The translations under genes were made by a program, and so were the position numbers. The notes under the pieces were generated by a model, which was not told where the DNA came from, made no database searches, and worked only from the letters and a program-made list of their open reading frames with translations. 64,000 bases of DNA from contig NZ_JAMZFY010000001.1 of assembly GCF_025457605.1 (NCBI RefSeq), positions 682,001 to 746,000 on the forward strand, written 5' to 3'. Below are positions 42,917 to 52,231 of this stretch, in pieces (the first letter of the stretch is position 1; every line of letters starts with the position of its first letter). The stretch is from Haloarcula laminariae. GTDB taxonomy: Archaea > Halobacteriota > Halobacteria > Halobacteriales > Haloarculaceae.

Positions 42917-44185
42917 TCACCGCTCGATGACGGTCTCGTCGGGAATCTCGGCCGTTCGGTCGGGCCGTTTCGAGAGCAGTCGCTCCAGCGCCGATAGCTC
43001 CGTCGGATTCGCTTTCGCCACCTCGTCGTACTGGATGACGACGCCGTCTTCCGACGCGGTGATACGGAAGTAGCTCAGTCTGAACGATGGGTGAAACACC
43101 GGCGGCAGGATGCCGACCCAGGTGGCCGCGGGTGTGAACCGCTTGAGCCACGTCCCCGTGTTGACGAGCGCCCGGCCGTCGATACGGCGCAGTGAGACCC
43201 GATGGGTGTGGCCGTAGACGAACGCGGCCACGTCCGGGTTGGCCGCGAACACCGACCGAGCGCGTTCGACGTAGGGGTCTCGCTCCGCCGGCTCCCCGAA
43301 CAGGCCGAACCGAGTGAGCGTCGTTCGCACGTCGCGGACGTAGACGTACAGCGGAATCGAGACGAGGACCAGCAGCGTGACGACCGTGAGGTTGACCGCG
43401 ATGACCGCATCGAGGATGGAGCCGACGACGCCGAGGCCCACGATGGCGCTGTGGACGGCCTCGAGCGGTGTCGACCAGAGTCCGGTCAGGTCGAGCAACA
43501 CCAGCAACAGGTAGCCGATACTCACGTTGAACATGAGCAAGAACGGGAGCGAGGCATAGCGCAAGAGCGGGTTCATCTCCCGATAGAAGTAGTTGGAGAC
43601 GAGCCACTCGGGAATCCGTTCCATCGGCGTCACCGACTGGATGTCCTTGAGCCAGTTGTACCGGCCGCGCCCTGACAGCTGGCCGGCTTTGCTCGTGAAG
43701 TGACGGTTGACGAAGTAGCCAAGCGGGTTCGCGTAGGGGTTCCCGTAGTCCGGAATTCGATTGTTCCTGTCTTCCTGCATGCCGTGTTCGATCCAGATGT
43801 CGCGGTCGCCGACAGACCGGGTGATGGCGATGTTCTGTTCGAGCGCGACGTTCCACTCGGCCAGCCGGTCTACGTAGTCGTCGTAGGCCGCCAGCTCGTA
43901 GTCGTGGTTCCCCGGGATGACAGTTATCTGTATCTCTTTGCCGGTCGCTCGGAACTGCTCGAACAGCTCCGGGTAGCGCTCCAGTAGCGCGTCGAACTTC
44001 GCCATCCCCTCAAGTTCCGTGAACTCCCAGAGGCCGAAGGTGTCGCCGTTGATGATGAGTTCGGCGTCCTCGTCGGTCGCTTCTAGCCGTTCGAGAAAGC
44101 CGATGAGCTCCGCCTCGAACTGGACCTCACGCAACTGCTCGTCGCCGCCGATGTGCAGGTCGCTGATGAAGTAGTACGTCGTCAT
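42917..44185 (-). CDS. Calcineurin-like phosphoesterase with membrane insertion
   Basis: A 422-residue metallophosphoesterase. Metal-ligand motifs are in order: DLHIGGD (~9), NGDTFGLWEF (~46), PGNHDYE (~91) and YGHTHRVSLRR (~325). Between GNHD and GHTH lies a hydrophobic block (~205-310) with about four transmembrane segments, for example LPFLLMFNVSIGYLLLVLLDL and LTVVTLLVLVSIPLYVYV. The N-terminal half recalls LpxH-type lipid diphosphatases, so a lipid or cell-envelope substrate is possible. ATG 44185 (MTTYYFISDLHIGG) is the natural start; the long upstream frame overlaps the HdeD-like gene. Confidence 0.85.
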   Translation of the reverse strand: MTTYYFISDLHIGGDEQLREVQFEAELIGFLERLEATDEDAELIINGDTFGLWEFTELEGMAKFDALLERYPELFEQFRATGKEIQITVIPGNHDYELAAYDDYVDRLAEWNVALEQNIAITRSVGDRDIWIEHGMQEDRNNRIPDYGNPYANPLGYFVNRHFTSKAGQLSGRGRYNWLKDIQSVTPMERIPEWLVSNYFYREMNPLLRYASLPFLLMFNVSIGYLLLVLLDLTGLWSTPLEAVHSAIVGLGVVGSILDAVIAVNLTVVTLLVLVSIPLYVYVRDVRTTLTRFGLFGEPAERDPYVERARSVFAANPDVAAFVYGHTHRVSLRRIDGRALVNTGTWLKRFTPAATWVGILPPVFHPSFRLSYFRITASEDGVVIQYDEVAKANPTELSALERLLSKRPDRTAEIPDETVIER

Positions 44186-44403
44186 CGAGCTGTCCGTTGG
44201 GTCTGGAACGTCCCGGCTCTCGGCAATAGGCGTACTTATCGGAACGGTTCCAACTCTGTACCGTGTCTGTGCCGCCGATGTGGCCCGACAGCCGACCGCT
44301 GAGGTGCCGGGCCACCGCAGACGCCGCGCTCTCGCTTTGGGCGTTACTAACTGGCCGGTTCCAGGTCTGACAGGCGCCGACGGCAGGATAAAAACGGGGA
44401 GGA

Positions 44404-44979
44404 CTAGCCCATCGTCTCCGCAGGCGTCTCGGCACCGGTGGCCGCCTGCTCGGCCCGGCCGTGCATCGCCATCGAGACGCCCGTGACCAGCAGGTTGATG
44501 CCGAAGAGGACACCGACGGCCCACAGCGCCGAGGCCGGGAAGCCGACCAACAGCATTCCCGCAAGCAGCAGCGAGACGGCGCCACTGGCGGCGAGCCAGA
44601 GGGCGCTTCCCTGACCGGTGATTGCCCAGACGAGCTGGACCACGCCCTCGACCGCGAAGAACGCGATGACCAGGACGGTCAGCGTCGTCAGCCCGAGCAC
44701 GGGGTTGGCAAGTATCGAGATACCGACAATCCCGTAGATGATGCCGAGTGCGACCTGCCAGACGGCGTTCGACACAGTGCCCGCCGAGAACGCGGCGGCG
44801 ACGTGGACGAGTGCGCCGACGACCAGAGCCGCACCGAGCAACACCGAAAGCGCGAGCCCGGTGATAAATGGCGTAAACAGCGCCAGCAGCCCGAGCAGTG
44901 CCAGGAGGATACCGCCTACGACGCCCCCTCGTTGTAACTGTTCCTGCATCGATTCGGTGGATGATGAGTCTGTCGCCAT
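44404..44979 (-). CDS. HdeD/DUF308 family membrane protein
   Basis: A 191-residue protein with six transmembrane helices in three similar hairpins (GGILLALLGLLALFTPFITGLALSVLLGAALV and two repeats), the pattern of the HdeD (DUF308) family, linked to acid resistance in enteric bacteria; its role in haloarchaea is unknown. Short polar ends. ATG 44979 gives MATDSSSTESMQEQL. A T-rich run (GTTTTTATCC) downstream on the minus strand, at about 44388-44397, may terminate it. Confidence 0.85.
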   Translation of the reverse strand: MATDSSSTESMQEQLQRGGVVGGILLALLGLLALFTPFITGLALSVLLGAALVVGALVHVAAAFSAGTVSNAVWQVALGIIYGIVGISILANPVLGLTTLTVLVIAFFAVEGVVQLVWAITGQGSALWLAASGAVSLLLAGMLLVGFPASALWAVGVLFGINLLVTGVSMAMHGRAEQAATGAETPAETMG

Positions 44980-45192
44980 TGAGACCACTACCCATAGTGT
45001 GGGGGTCCTGACACGAAAAGCGTAGTCTCGTCTTGTGTGTTGAATGGTACCAGCCCACAACTAACCTGGCGGCCGGTACTGTCCGCTTGTGTCCATCTGA
45101 GCACCACTGCGGCCGAAACGAATCTGCAGGCCGGCACTAATCGTGCGGGAACCACGGTCAGAGCAAGCTCTGACGTGCTTCAGACACTCCTT

Positions 45193-46773
45193 TCAGTCGT
45201 GTCTGAACGACCGCTGGCCGGTCATGACCATCGTCATGCCGTGTTCGTCTGCGGCCTCGATGACGCTCTCGTCGTTTTTCGACCCGCCGGGCTGGATGAC
45301 GGCTTCGATGCCGGCTTCCGCGGCCTCCTCGATGCCGTCCGGGAACGGGAAGAACGCGTCGGAGGCCATCACGGCGCCCTCGGCGTCCTTGCCTTCGGCG
45401 TGTTCGTCTGCCTTCATCGCGGCCAGCCGGACGGCGTCGACCCGCGAGACCTGTCCCATGCCGATGCCCACGGTCTCGGTGCCTTTCGCGAAGAGGATGC
45501 CGTTCGACTTGACGTGTTTGAGCGTGTGCCAGGCAAAGAGCATCGACTCGATCTGCTCGTCGGTGGGCTGGCGCTCGGTGACCACTTCGAGGTCCTCGGG
45601 GGTGAGATGCTGGGTGTCGCGTTCCTGGACGAGTCGCCCCCCGACGAGGGGCTTCTCGGTCAGGGTGTCCGTCACCTCGAAGTTGTCGTTGACGTCCAGC
45701 ACGCGCAGGTTCTCCTTCTCGAAGAGGACGTCCAAGGCGGCGTCGGTGTAGCCCGGCGCGACGACGACCTCCTTGAACGAGTCGATAATCTGCTCGGCGG
45801 TGGCGGTGTCACACTCCCGGTTGAGGGCGACGATACCGCCGAACGCGCTCATCGGGTCCGTCGAGAGCGCCTTCCCGTAGGCCTCGGCCACGGAGTCTCC
45901 GGTCGCACAGCCGGCGGGGTTCGTGTGTTTGATGACGGCGGCGGCCGGCTCGTCGAACTCCTTGATGAGATTCAGGGCCCCGTCGGCGTCGTTGTAGTTG
46001 TTGTACGACAGGGCCTTCGCGCCCTCGTTTAACTGGTCGGCGTGGACGACGCTGGCCTCCGAGACGGTGGTGTCGGCGTACAGCGCGGCGTCCTGGTGGG
46101 GGTTCTCCCCGTACCGGAGGGCCGCGGCGCGGTCGTCCGAGACCAGCCGGCGAGCCGGGAACTCGCCGCCGTCGTCGCCCTCGACGGCGACGGTGCCGGC
46201 GTCCCAGTCCACGTCGACGCGGTCCTCGGCGAACCACTTGACGACTCTGGGGTAGGCCGTGAACTCGCCCTCGTAGAGGACGCGCTCTTTCAGGTCGTCG
46301 ACCTCGTCGCCCTCGACGACGGGGATGGGTTCCTGGGTGACGATTGGGCCGCCGTCGACCGTCTCGTCGACGACGTGGACGGTACAGCCCGTCACCTTGA
46401 CGCCCGCCTCCAGCACCTGCTCGTGGGTGTCCATCCCCGGGAAGTTCGGGAGCAGCGACGGGTGTACGTTCAGTGTCGTTGGCGCCCCGTCGAGGAAGGT
46501 CTCGCTCAGGACGCGCATGTAGCCATCGAGGGTCACGAGGTCGAAGTCGTAGTCCGCGAGCGCGTCGAGCACCCGCTCCTCATGGGCCTCGCGCGATTCG
46601 TCCTCGCCGCGTTCGACGACTTCGGTCGGGATGCCACGCTCCGCTGCGGCCTCCAGAACGGGCGCGTCGGCGTCGTTCGTCAGGACGACGGCGAACTCGG
46701 CGCCGCCCGGCGCGCGGTCCGCGATGTTCAAGAGGTTCCGCCCACGGTTGCTGGCCATACCGGCGAGTTTCAT
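45193..46773 (-). CDS. PurN-PurH fusion: GAR and AICAR formyltransferases
   Basis: A 526-residue purine enzyme. Residues ~1-190 are a PurN-type glycinamide ribonucleotide formyltransferase (GRNLLNIADRAPGGAEFAVVLTNDAD; VHPSLLPNFPGMDTHEQVLEAG; TGCTVHVVDETVDGGPIV). Residues ~205-526 are the AICAR transformylase half of PurH (LRYGENPHQDAALY, IKHTNPAGCATG, SNGILFAKG). The IMP cyclohydrolase half of bacterial PurH is absent, as expected where PurO does that step. ATG at 46773 has GGAGGTA upstream. A TCAGACAC/GTGTCTGA hairpin spans the stop. Confidence 0.92.
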   Translation of the reverse strand: MKLAGMASNRGRNLLNIADRAPGGAEFAVVLTNDADAPVLEAAAERGIPTEVVERGEDESREAHEERVLDALADYDFDLVTLDGYMRVLSETFLDGAPTTLNVHPSLLPNFPGMDTHEQVLEAGVKVTGCTVHVVDETVDGGPIVTQEPIPVVEGDEVDDLKERVLYEGEFTAYPRVVKWFAEDRVDVDWDAGTVAVEGDDGGEFPARRLVSDDRAAALRYGENPHQDAALYADTTVSEASVVHADQLNEGAKALSYNNYNDADGALNLIKEFDEPAAAVIKHTNPAGCATGDSVAEAYGKALSTDPMSAFGGIVALNRECDTATAEQIIDSFKEVVVAPGYTDAALDVLFEKENLRVLDVNDNFEVTDTLTEKPLVGGRLVQERDTQHLTPEDLEVVTERQPTDEQIESMLFAWHTLKHVKSNGILFAKGTETVGIGMGQVSRVDAVRLAAMKADEHAEGKDAEGAVMASDAFFPFPDGIEEAAEAGIEAVIQPGGSKNDESVIEAADEHGMTMVMTGQRSFRHD

Positions 46774-46929
46774 ACCTACCTCCGGGCGGCCGGCGCGCAA
46801 AGTAGTTGCGGAACGCGTAGGTCGCACTCGGGGCCTGCTGTCCCACCGGACAGTCGGCTCAGGCCGAGTACGGCCGCTTGCCCCGCCTGGCGGCCGGGGG
46901 TTTATTTCGGTCCGTGCGCACTGACTGGC

Positions 46930-47289
46930 ATGGGTAGTCACTGTTCGATTCTGGTACACATCTCCAGCGACGACATCGGCGACTGGCGGATGGCCCTGCG
47001 GAACCTCGTGAACCTCGTCAACGACGACTCCATCGAGACGCCCCCGGAGCTGATGGAGGTCGTCGTCAACGGCCCCGGGGTCCGCTTTCTCCTCGAGACC
47101 AGCCCCGAGGCCGCCGAAGTGACGCGGATGGCCAAGTCCGGGGTCGAAATCTCCGCCTGTACGAACTCGCTGGACCGGTTCGGCCACGCCGCACAGGACC
47201 TCGCGACGGGCGTGACGACGGTGCAGTCCGGCGTCGCCGAGGTCGTCCGGGTCCAGCAGCGGGGCGACACGTATCTGAAGCTCCCGTAG
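46930..47289 (+). CDS. DsrE-family protein
   Basis: A 119-residue DsrE/DsrF-like protein: SILVHISSDDIGDWRMALRNLVNLVND, ELMEVVVNGPGVRFLL and VEISACTNSLDRFG, with one candidate sulfur-carrier Cys in SACTNS. The family handles persulfide or related small cofactors. TATA-like GTTTATTT lies ~30 bases upstream. The stop is TAGCGAG, as at three repeat-associated genes. It is upstream of purB by 42 bases. Confidence 0.82.
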   Translation: MGSHCSILVHISSDDIGDWRMALRNLVNLVNDDSIETPPELMEVVVNGPGVRFLLETSPEAAEVTRMAKSGVEISACTNSLDRFGHAAQDLATGVTTVQSGVAEVVRVQQRGDTYLKLP

Positions 47290-47331
47290 CGAGTCGACAC
47301 GCTTTTTCGAGTCTCCGGCGGAGAGTCCGGT

Positions 47332-48723
47332 ATGACCGACAGAGGCCCCCTCGCAGCCGTTTCGCCCCTCGACGGGCGCTACACCCGTTACACCGAACCG
47401 CTCGTCCCGTACGCCAGCGAGCGGGCGCTCATGCGCGCCCGCGTCGAGGTCGAGGTGGAGTATCTCATCGCGCTGGCCGACCTCGAAGCCACGCCGCTGT
47501 CGATATCCGACGGCCAGCGAGCCGATCTCCGCGCGCTTTACGAGGCGTTCGACGACGAAGACGCGACCATCGTCAAGCAGTTAGAGACCGAGGGGTACGG
47601 CGAGTATTCGGCCACGAACCACGACGTCAAGGCCATCGAGTACTTCATCCGCCTCGGCATGCCCGAGGGGCTCGACGCCGACCACTGGATTCACTTCGGG
47701 CTGACCAGCGAGGACGTGAACAACCTCGCTCACCGGCTGCTGGTCAAGCCCGCCGCCGAGGACGTACTCGTCCCGGAACTCCGCGACATCCGCGACACGC
47801 TCGTCGAGATGGCCCACGAGTACGCTGACCTGCCGATGCTCGCCCGGACCCACGGCCAGCCCGCGACCCCCACCACCTTCGGCAAGGAGATGGCCGTCTA
47901 CGCCTCGCGGCTCGGGCGGGCCGTCACCCGCATCGAGCGGGCCGCGGACGACCTCTCGGGGAAACTCGCCGGCGCGTCGGGCACCTACGCGGCTCACCAC
48001 GCCGCCTACCCGGACGTGGACTGGCCCGCCGTCGCCAGCGACTTCGTCGACTCGCTGGGCCTGGCCCACGAGCCGCTGACCACGCAGGTCAACCCCTGTG
48101 ACGACCTCGCCGCGCTCTTCGACGCGGTTCGGGGTGCCAACAACGTCCTGCTGGACATGGACCGGGACATGTGGCTCTACGTCTCCGACCGCTATCTCGG
48201 ACAGCAGTCCGTCGAGGGCGAGACCGGCTCCTCGACGATGCCCCACAAGGTCAACCCGATAGACTTCGAGAACAGCGAGGGGAACCTCTCGAAAGCGAAC
48301 TCGGACCTCGTCTTCCTGGGCGATTACGTCACCAACTCCCGCCTCCAGCGGGACCTCTCGGACTCGACGGTCAAGCGCAACATCGGCGCCGCCTTCGCGT
48401 ACTCCCTTATCGCCTACGGCAAGTGTCAGAACGGGCTGGCGAAGGTCGTGCCGAACGAGCAGGTCATGCGCGAGGAGCTTGACGGGACGCCCGAGATCAT
48501 CGGGGAGGCGGTCCAGACTATCCTCCGCCGCGAGGGTCACGACGACGCCTACGAGCAGGTGAAGAAGGCGACACGGGGCAAGGCGGTGACCATCGAGGAC
48601 TTCCGGGAGCTGTTTGCCGACCTCGACGTCAGCGAGGACGTGCGAGCGGAGCTAGAGGCGCTGACGCCGGCGGGCTACACCGGACTCGCGGCCGATCTGG
48701 CGGCGGGCGCCGACGGGGCGTAG
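47332..48723 (+). CDS. purB: Adenylosuccinate lyase
   Basis: A 463-residue fumarase/aspartase-superfamily enzyme acting twice in purine synthesis (SAICAR to AICAR, adenylosuccinate to AMP). It opens AVSPLDGRYTRYTEPLVPYASERALMRARVEVEVEYLIAL; the catalytic signature is GSSTMPHKVNPIDFENSEGN (~295). HFGLTSEDVNNLAHR and LARTHGQPATPTTFGKE match substrate-binding regions. It adjoins dsrE on the same strand and the divergent purN-purH gene, forming a small purine neighbourhood. Confidence 0.96.
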   Translation: MTDRGPLAAVSPLDGRYTRYTEPLVPYASERALMRARVEVEVEYLIALADLEATPLSISDGQRADLRALYEAFDDEDATIVKQLETEGYGEYSATNHDVKAIEYFIRLGMPEGLDADHWIHFGLTSEDVNNLAHRLLVKPAAEDVLVPELRDIRDTLVEMAHEYADLPMLARTHGQPATPTTFGKEMAVYASRLGRAVTRIERAADDLSGKLAGASGTYAAHHAAYPDVDWPAVASDFVDSLGLAHEPLTTQVNPCDDLAALFDAVRGANNVLLDMDRDMWLYVSDRYLGQQSVEGETGSSTMPHKVNPIDFENSEGNLSKANSDLVFLGDYVTNSRLQRDLSDSTVKRNIGAAFAYSLIAYGKCQNGLAKVVPNEQVMREELDGTPEIIGEAVQTILRREGHDDAYEQVKKATRGKAVTIEDFRELFADLDVSEDVRAELEALTPAGYTGLAADLAAGADGA

Positions 48724-48736
48724 CCGGGCGCGGCGG

Positions 48737-48961
48737 TCACGTGACCAGGGGTTCGAGCGCGACGTCGCCGTCGCTGCTGACCGTCACCACGTACTCCTTG
48801 TACTCGAAGGTGACGTGGCCTCGGGTGTCACGGAAGAGCCGCTCTAATGCCTCTGTGTCGACGGACTCGGACAGCGGCGGCTCGACGTCCGTCGGGTCGA
48901 CGCCCTCGGCGCGAGCCACCGCCGAGACGACCGCATGTGTCACTGTGCCTTCGTCTGCCAT
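48737..48961 (-). CDS. HalOD1 output domain protein
   Basis: A 74-residue stand-alone HalOD1 domain (VTHAVVSAVARAEGVDPTDVEPPLSESVDTEALERLF; HVTFEYKEYVVTVSSDG). It resembles the HalOD1 protein at 18782 in plan. ATG 48961 is preferred; the longer frame upstream is Arg/Ser-rich and overlaps the next promoter region. Converges with purB. Function unknown. Confidence 0.8.
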   Translation of the reverse strand: MADEGTVTHAVVSAVARAEGVDPTDVEPPLSESVDTEALERLFRDTRGHVTFEYKEYVVTVSSDGDVALEPLVT

Positions 48962-49097
48962 GGTAAAAGGTGGACTGTCACGTTTGAATACTTGATGGCC
49001 GTCCCGCTCACTCCCGCCGGAGGGGTTCGCTGCTCCAGTCCGGCCAGCCGGACGGGCGGCCGCGGGGATTAAGTCCGACTCGTCCCTAGCATCAGAT

Positions 49098-49718
49098 ATG
49101 TTCACGGACCGCACGGACGCCGGTGAACAGCTGGCCGCGGAGGTCCGTCAGTCGGCGTTCGCTGTCGATGTCGTCCTCGGTATCCCGCGCGGCGGGCTTC
49201 CCGTCGCCCGCCCCGTGGCGGACGCGCTCGACGTGCCCCTGGACGTGGTGGTCGCGAGCAAGGTCGGCGCGCCCGACAACCCCGAGCTGGCGGTCGCCGC
49301 CGTCGCCGACGACGGGACGGTCTGGTACAACGACTCGCTGGTCGGGAAGCTCGACCTGCCGGCGGGGTATCTGGACGACGAGACCGACCGCGAACGGCGG
49401 GCCGCCCGGGAGAAGTTCGACCGCTACCGCGAGGGCCGCCCGCCCCTTTCCCTCGACGGCAAGCGCGTCTGTCTCGTCGACGACGGGCTCGCCACGGGCG
49501 CGACGATGTTCGCCTGCGTCGAGCGGGTCCGAGCGGCCGGCGCCGAAAGCGTCGCCGCCGCGGTCCCGGTCGGCTCGCCCCGGACCGCCGACGAACTGGA
49601 GCCGCGGGTCGACGACCTCGTGGTGCTGGAGCGGCCCCGGTCGTTCAGGGCCGTCGGGCAGTTCTTCCGGGACTTCTCGCAGGTGACCGACGAGGAAGCG
49701 ATGGCGCTCCTAGACTAG
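49098..49718 (+). CDS. Phosphoribosyltransferase-domain protein
   Basis: A 206-residue PRTase-fold protein with the PRPP motif RVCLVDDGLATGATM (~128) and the hood segment VLGIPRGGLPVARPVADALDVPLDVVVASKVGAPDNPELA. This family of predicted phosphoribosyltransferases lacks a known substrate. TATA-like GGATTAAG lies ~38 bases upstream. It overlaps the 3' end of dapE by nine bases on the other strand. Confidence 0.86.
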   Translation: MFTDRTDAGEQLAAEVRQSAFAVDVVLGIPRGGLPVARPVADALDVPLDVVVASKVGAPDNPELAVAAVADDGTVWYNDSLVGKLDLPAGYLDDETDRERRAAREKFDRYREGRPPLSLDGKRVCLVDDGLATGATMFACVERVRAAGAESVAAAVPVGSPRTADELEPRVDDLVVLERPRSFRAVGQFFRDFSQVTDEEAMALLD

Positions 49719-50864
49719 ACGCTCGACGGTCTCGCGGACCGCGCGGGCGGCCGCCCGGACCTCGGAGAGACGGACGTACTCCCGCTTGGAGTGGGCGACG
49801 GAGCCGACATCGTCGGACAGCACTCCGGGGCCGAAGACGACTGTCGGACCGTGCTCGGCGAAGTAGGAGGCCTCCGTCGCGGCCTCGAACGGCCGGACGG
49901 TCCCGCCGCTGGCCTCACGCAACGTCGTGACGAGGTCGGCCTCGGGGTCCGTGGCGAAGGCGTCGGGAAACGGGGTGTCCGGTCGGATAAGCGCCACGTC
50001 AAGCGACATCGAGTCGGGGAGCCACTCCGAGAGGTGGGCCTCCAGCGCCGCGGGGAACTCGTCGCTGGTCTCCGGGGGCACCGAGCGCCGGTCGAACGTG
50101 ATGGTACACTCGGCGGGTATCTGGTTTGTCGCCTCGCCGCCCTCGACCATCGACGGCGTCAGGATGGGGCGACCCAGCGTGTCGTGGGTCGCCGGGCCTT
50201 CCGTCTCGTCGTAGCTTTCGATGGCTTGCAGAACCGGTGCGGCCGCCCGGATTGCGTTGGCCCCACTCTCGGGGTCCGCCGCGTGACCGCTCTCGCCGTG
50301 GATGGTGACGGTGCCCTCGAACTGGCCCTTCGCCGCGGTACAGACGTCCAGCCCCGTGGGCTCGCCGACGATGTAACCGTCCGCATCGAGCGTCTCGGCG
50401 AGGTGTGCGCCCCCCGTCTGGGTCGTCTCCTCGTCGATTGAGACGGCCAGCGTCACCGCCCCGTCGGCGGGCTCGACGGTGAGGAAGGCCTCGACGAGCG
50501 CAGCGAGTGGCCCCTTGGCGTCGCAGGCCCCGCGGCCACAGACGACGTCGCCGGTGAGACCGCCCCCCGTCCCGTCGACGCGCTCGTCCCCGGGCGGCTC
50601 CTCCCGGCGCTCGTAGGGGAGATGGGGCGGCACGGTGTCGATGTGGGTGTTCAAGACGAGGTAGGTCCCGTCTGCGGCGGCCGCGGCGTCGGGGTCGGCC
50701 GCGCCCGCCGTCGCGACGACGTTACCCAGCTCGTCGACGGTCGGGTCGGCGCCGGCGCGGTCCAGCGTCGCCACGAGCAGGTCACGCATCGGGCCCACGT
50801 CCTCGGTCGAGTCGGTCTCGACGGCCTCCCGGTGGAACCCTTCGAGGTCGAAGCCGACGCTCAT
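49710..50864 (-). CDS. dapE: Succinyl-diaminopimelate desuccinylase (M20)
   Basis: A 384-residue M20 di-zinc peptidase-family enzyme. Metal ligands: VLNTHIDTVPPHLP, GRGACDAKGPLAAL, SIDEETTQTGGAH and the terminal GSVAHSKREYVRL. A dimerisation domain (~180-295) interrupts the catalytic domain. Its place next to lysA, dapD, dapB and dapA supports the desuccinylase step of the succinylase DAP pathway. Its ATG overlaps the lysA stop (ATGA), so the pair is coupled and no dapF lies between them. Confidence 0.88.
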   Translation of the reverse strand: MSVGFDLEGFHREAVETDSTEDVGPMRDLLVATLDRAGADPTVDELGNVVATAGAADPDAAAAADGTYLVLNTHIDTVPPHLPYERREEPPGDERVDGTGGGLTGDVVCGRGACDAKGPLAALVEAFLTVEPADGAVTLAVSIDEETTQTGGAHLAETLDADGYIVGEPTGLDVCTAAKGQFEGTVTIHGESGHAADPESGANAIRAAAPVLQAIESYDETEGPATHDTLGRPILTPSMVEGGEATNQIPAECTITFDRRSVPPETSDEFPAALEAHLSEWLPDSMSLDVALIRPDTPFPDAFATDPEADLVTTLREASGGTVRPFEAATEASYFAEHGPTVVFGPGVLSDDVGSVAHSKREYVRLSEVRAAARAVRETVERLV

Positions 50865-52096
50865 CGCTCCATCCGGGTCACGTCCGCGAGCGTCTCGCGC
50901 TCCCGGACGACCCGCGTCTCGCCGCCCTCGATGGCGACCTCCGCGGGCCGGGGCTGGGAGTGGAACTGGTTCGCGAGCTCGTAGCCGTAGGCGCCGGCGT
51001 TGCCGATGGCGAGCAGGTCCGTCCGCTCCGGGCGGGCGATGGGTCGGTCGGTACAGAACACGTCGGCGCTGGTACAGCACGGGCCGCCGACAGAGACGGG
51101 TTCCGCCTCCCGCTTGGGCGCCGAAACGTTCCGAATCGGGTGGTACGACCCGAACATCGCCGGCCGGATGAGCGTCGCCAGCGAGGCGTCGACGCCGACG
51201 ACGGTCGCGGCGGGCGCCTCCTTGACGGTGTTGACCGCCGTGAGGATGAGCTCGGCGTCGGCGACGACGTAGCGACCCGGTTCGAGCTTGATTTGGGCGT
51301 CGAGGTCGCCGACCGCGTCGCGCACTTTCTCGCCGACGACCTGCATGTCAAGCGGTTCCTCGTCCTCGCGGTAGGGCACGCCGAAGCCGCCGCCGAAGTC
51401 GACGAACGAAAGCGGCGTGACCTCGCGTTCGACCCGTCGGCCCATGTCGGCGACCTTCCCGATGGCGCGGCAGTGGTCGTCCAGGTCGTCGTGGAGGACG
51501 CCGCTGCCGGCGTGGGCGTGGATGCCGACGAGGTCGAACCGGTCGGCCACGTCCGCGGCGACCTCTGGCACCTGCTCGTAGGGGATGCCGAACTTGGCGT
51601 CCTTGCCCGTCGCCACCTTCTCGTGGTGACCGGTGCCGATACCGGGGTTGATGCGGATTGCGACGCGGCCGTCGTAGCCGCGCTCTTCGAGGCGGTCGAA
51701 GGTGTCGCGGGCGCCGCCGGTGATAGTGAGGCCGGGGTTCTCCGCGGCCAGTTCGACCGCGTAGTCGAGGTCCGCGTCCGGCGGGTTCACCGCGGTGTAC
51801 TGGAGCGTGTTCGGGTCCGCGCCGGCCTCGATGGCCCGCTGTAGTTCGCCCGCGGCGGCACACTCGATGTCCGCGCCGGTCTCCAGAAGTTTCGAGAGGA
51901 CGGCGTGGCCGGTGTGGGCCTTCGCGGCGTACATCACGTGGGCGTCGGGGAAGGCTGACGCGAACCGCTCGTAGTTCTCGGCGACGCGGTCGAGGTCGAC
52001 GACGTACAGCGGCGTTCCGTGGTCTGCCGCGAGCCGACCGAGACGGTCGTGGTCCCAGTCCGCGAGGCGGCGGACCGGCGGCGAGTCCTGACTCAT
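50861..52096 (-). CDS. lysA: Diaminopimelate decarboxylase
   Basis: A 411-residue PLP enzyme (alanine racemase-like barrel) that makes lysine from meso-diaminopimelate. PLP-Lys is in HVMYAAKAHTGHAVL (~65); LVGIHAHAGSGVL, FVDFGGGFGVPY, KLEPGRYVVADAE and the C-terminal GPCCTSADVF (active-site Cys) plus NAGAYGYELANQFHS follow the family. ATG 52096 gives MSQDSPPVRRLADWD. It overlaps dapE downstream; the upstream neighbour is the divergent pseudokinase-like gene. Confidence 0.95.
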   Translation of the reverse strand: MSQDSPPVRRLADWDHDRLGRLAADHGTPLYVVDLDRVAENYERFASAFPDAHVMYAAKAHTGHAVLSKLLETGADIECAAAGELQRAIEAGADPNTLQYTAVNPPDADLDYAVELAAENPGLTITGGARDTFDRLEERGYDGRVAIRINPGIGTGHHEKVATGKDAKFGIPYEQVPEVAADVADRFDLVGIHAHAGSGVLHDDLDDHCRAIGKVADMGRRVEREVTPLSFVDFGGGFGVPYREDEEPLDMQVVGEKVRDAVGDLDAQIKLEPGRYVVADAELILTAVNTVKEAPAATVVGVDASLATLIRPAMFGSYHPIRNVSAPKREAEPVSVGGPCCTSADVFCTDRPIARPERTDLLAIGNAGAYGYELANQFHSQPRPAEVAIEGGETRVVRERETLADVTRMER

Positions 52097-52231
52097 TGCT
52101 TGACACACGGCCTCGCCCGGTAACAAGGGTTGCGCTCCGGGGTTGCCGTCTCCGGCCGCTGTCCGCACCCAAACCTATTTTTGCTCCAACAGTCGACTCT
52201 CTAACGAGACCGACGGACACCAGGAAGTATC

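Noticed and set aside
44186-45058. Long 5' extension of the phosphoesterase frame
   Set aside because: It overlaps the HdeD-like gene and has Arg-rich text; ATG 44185 gives the canonical DLHIGGD start.
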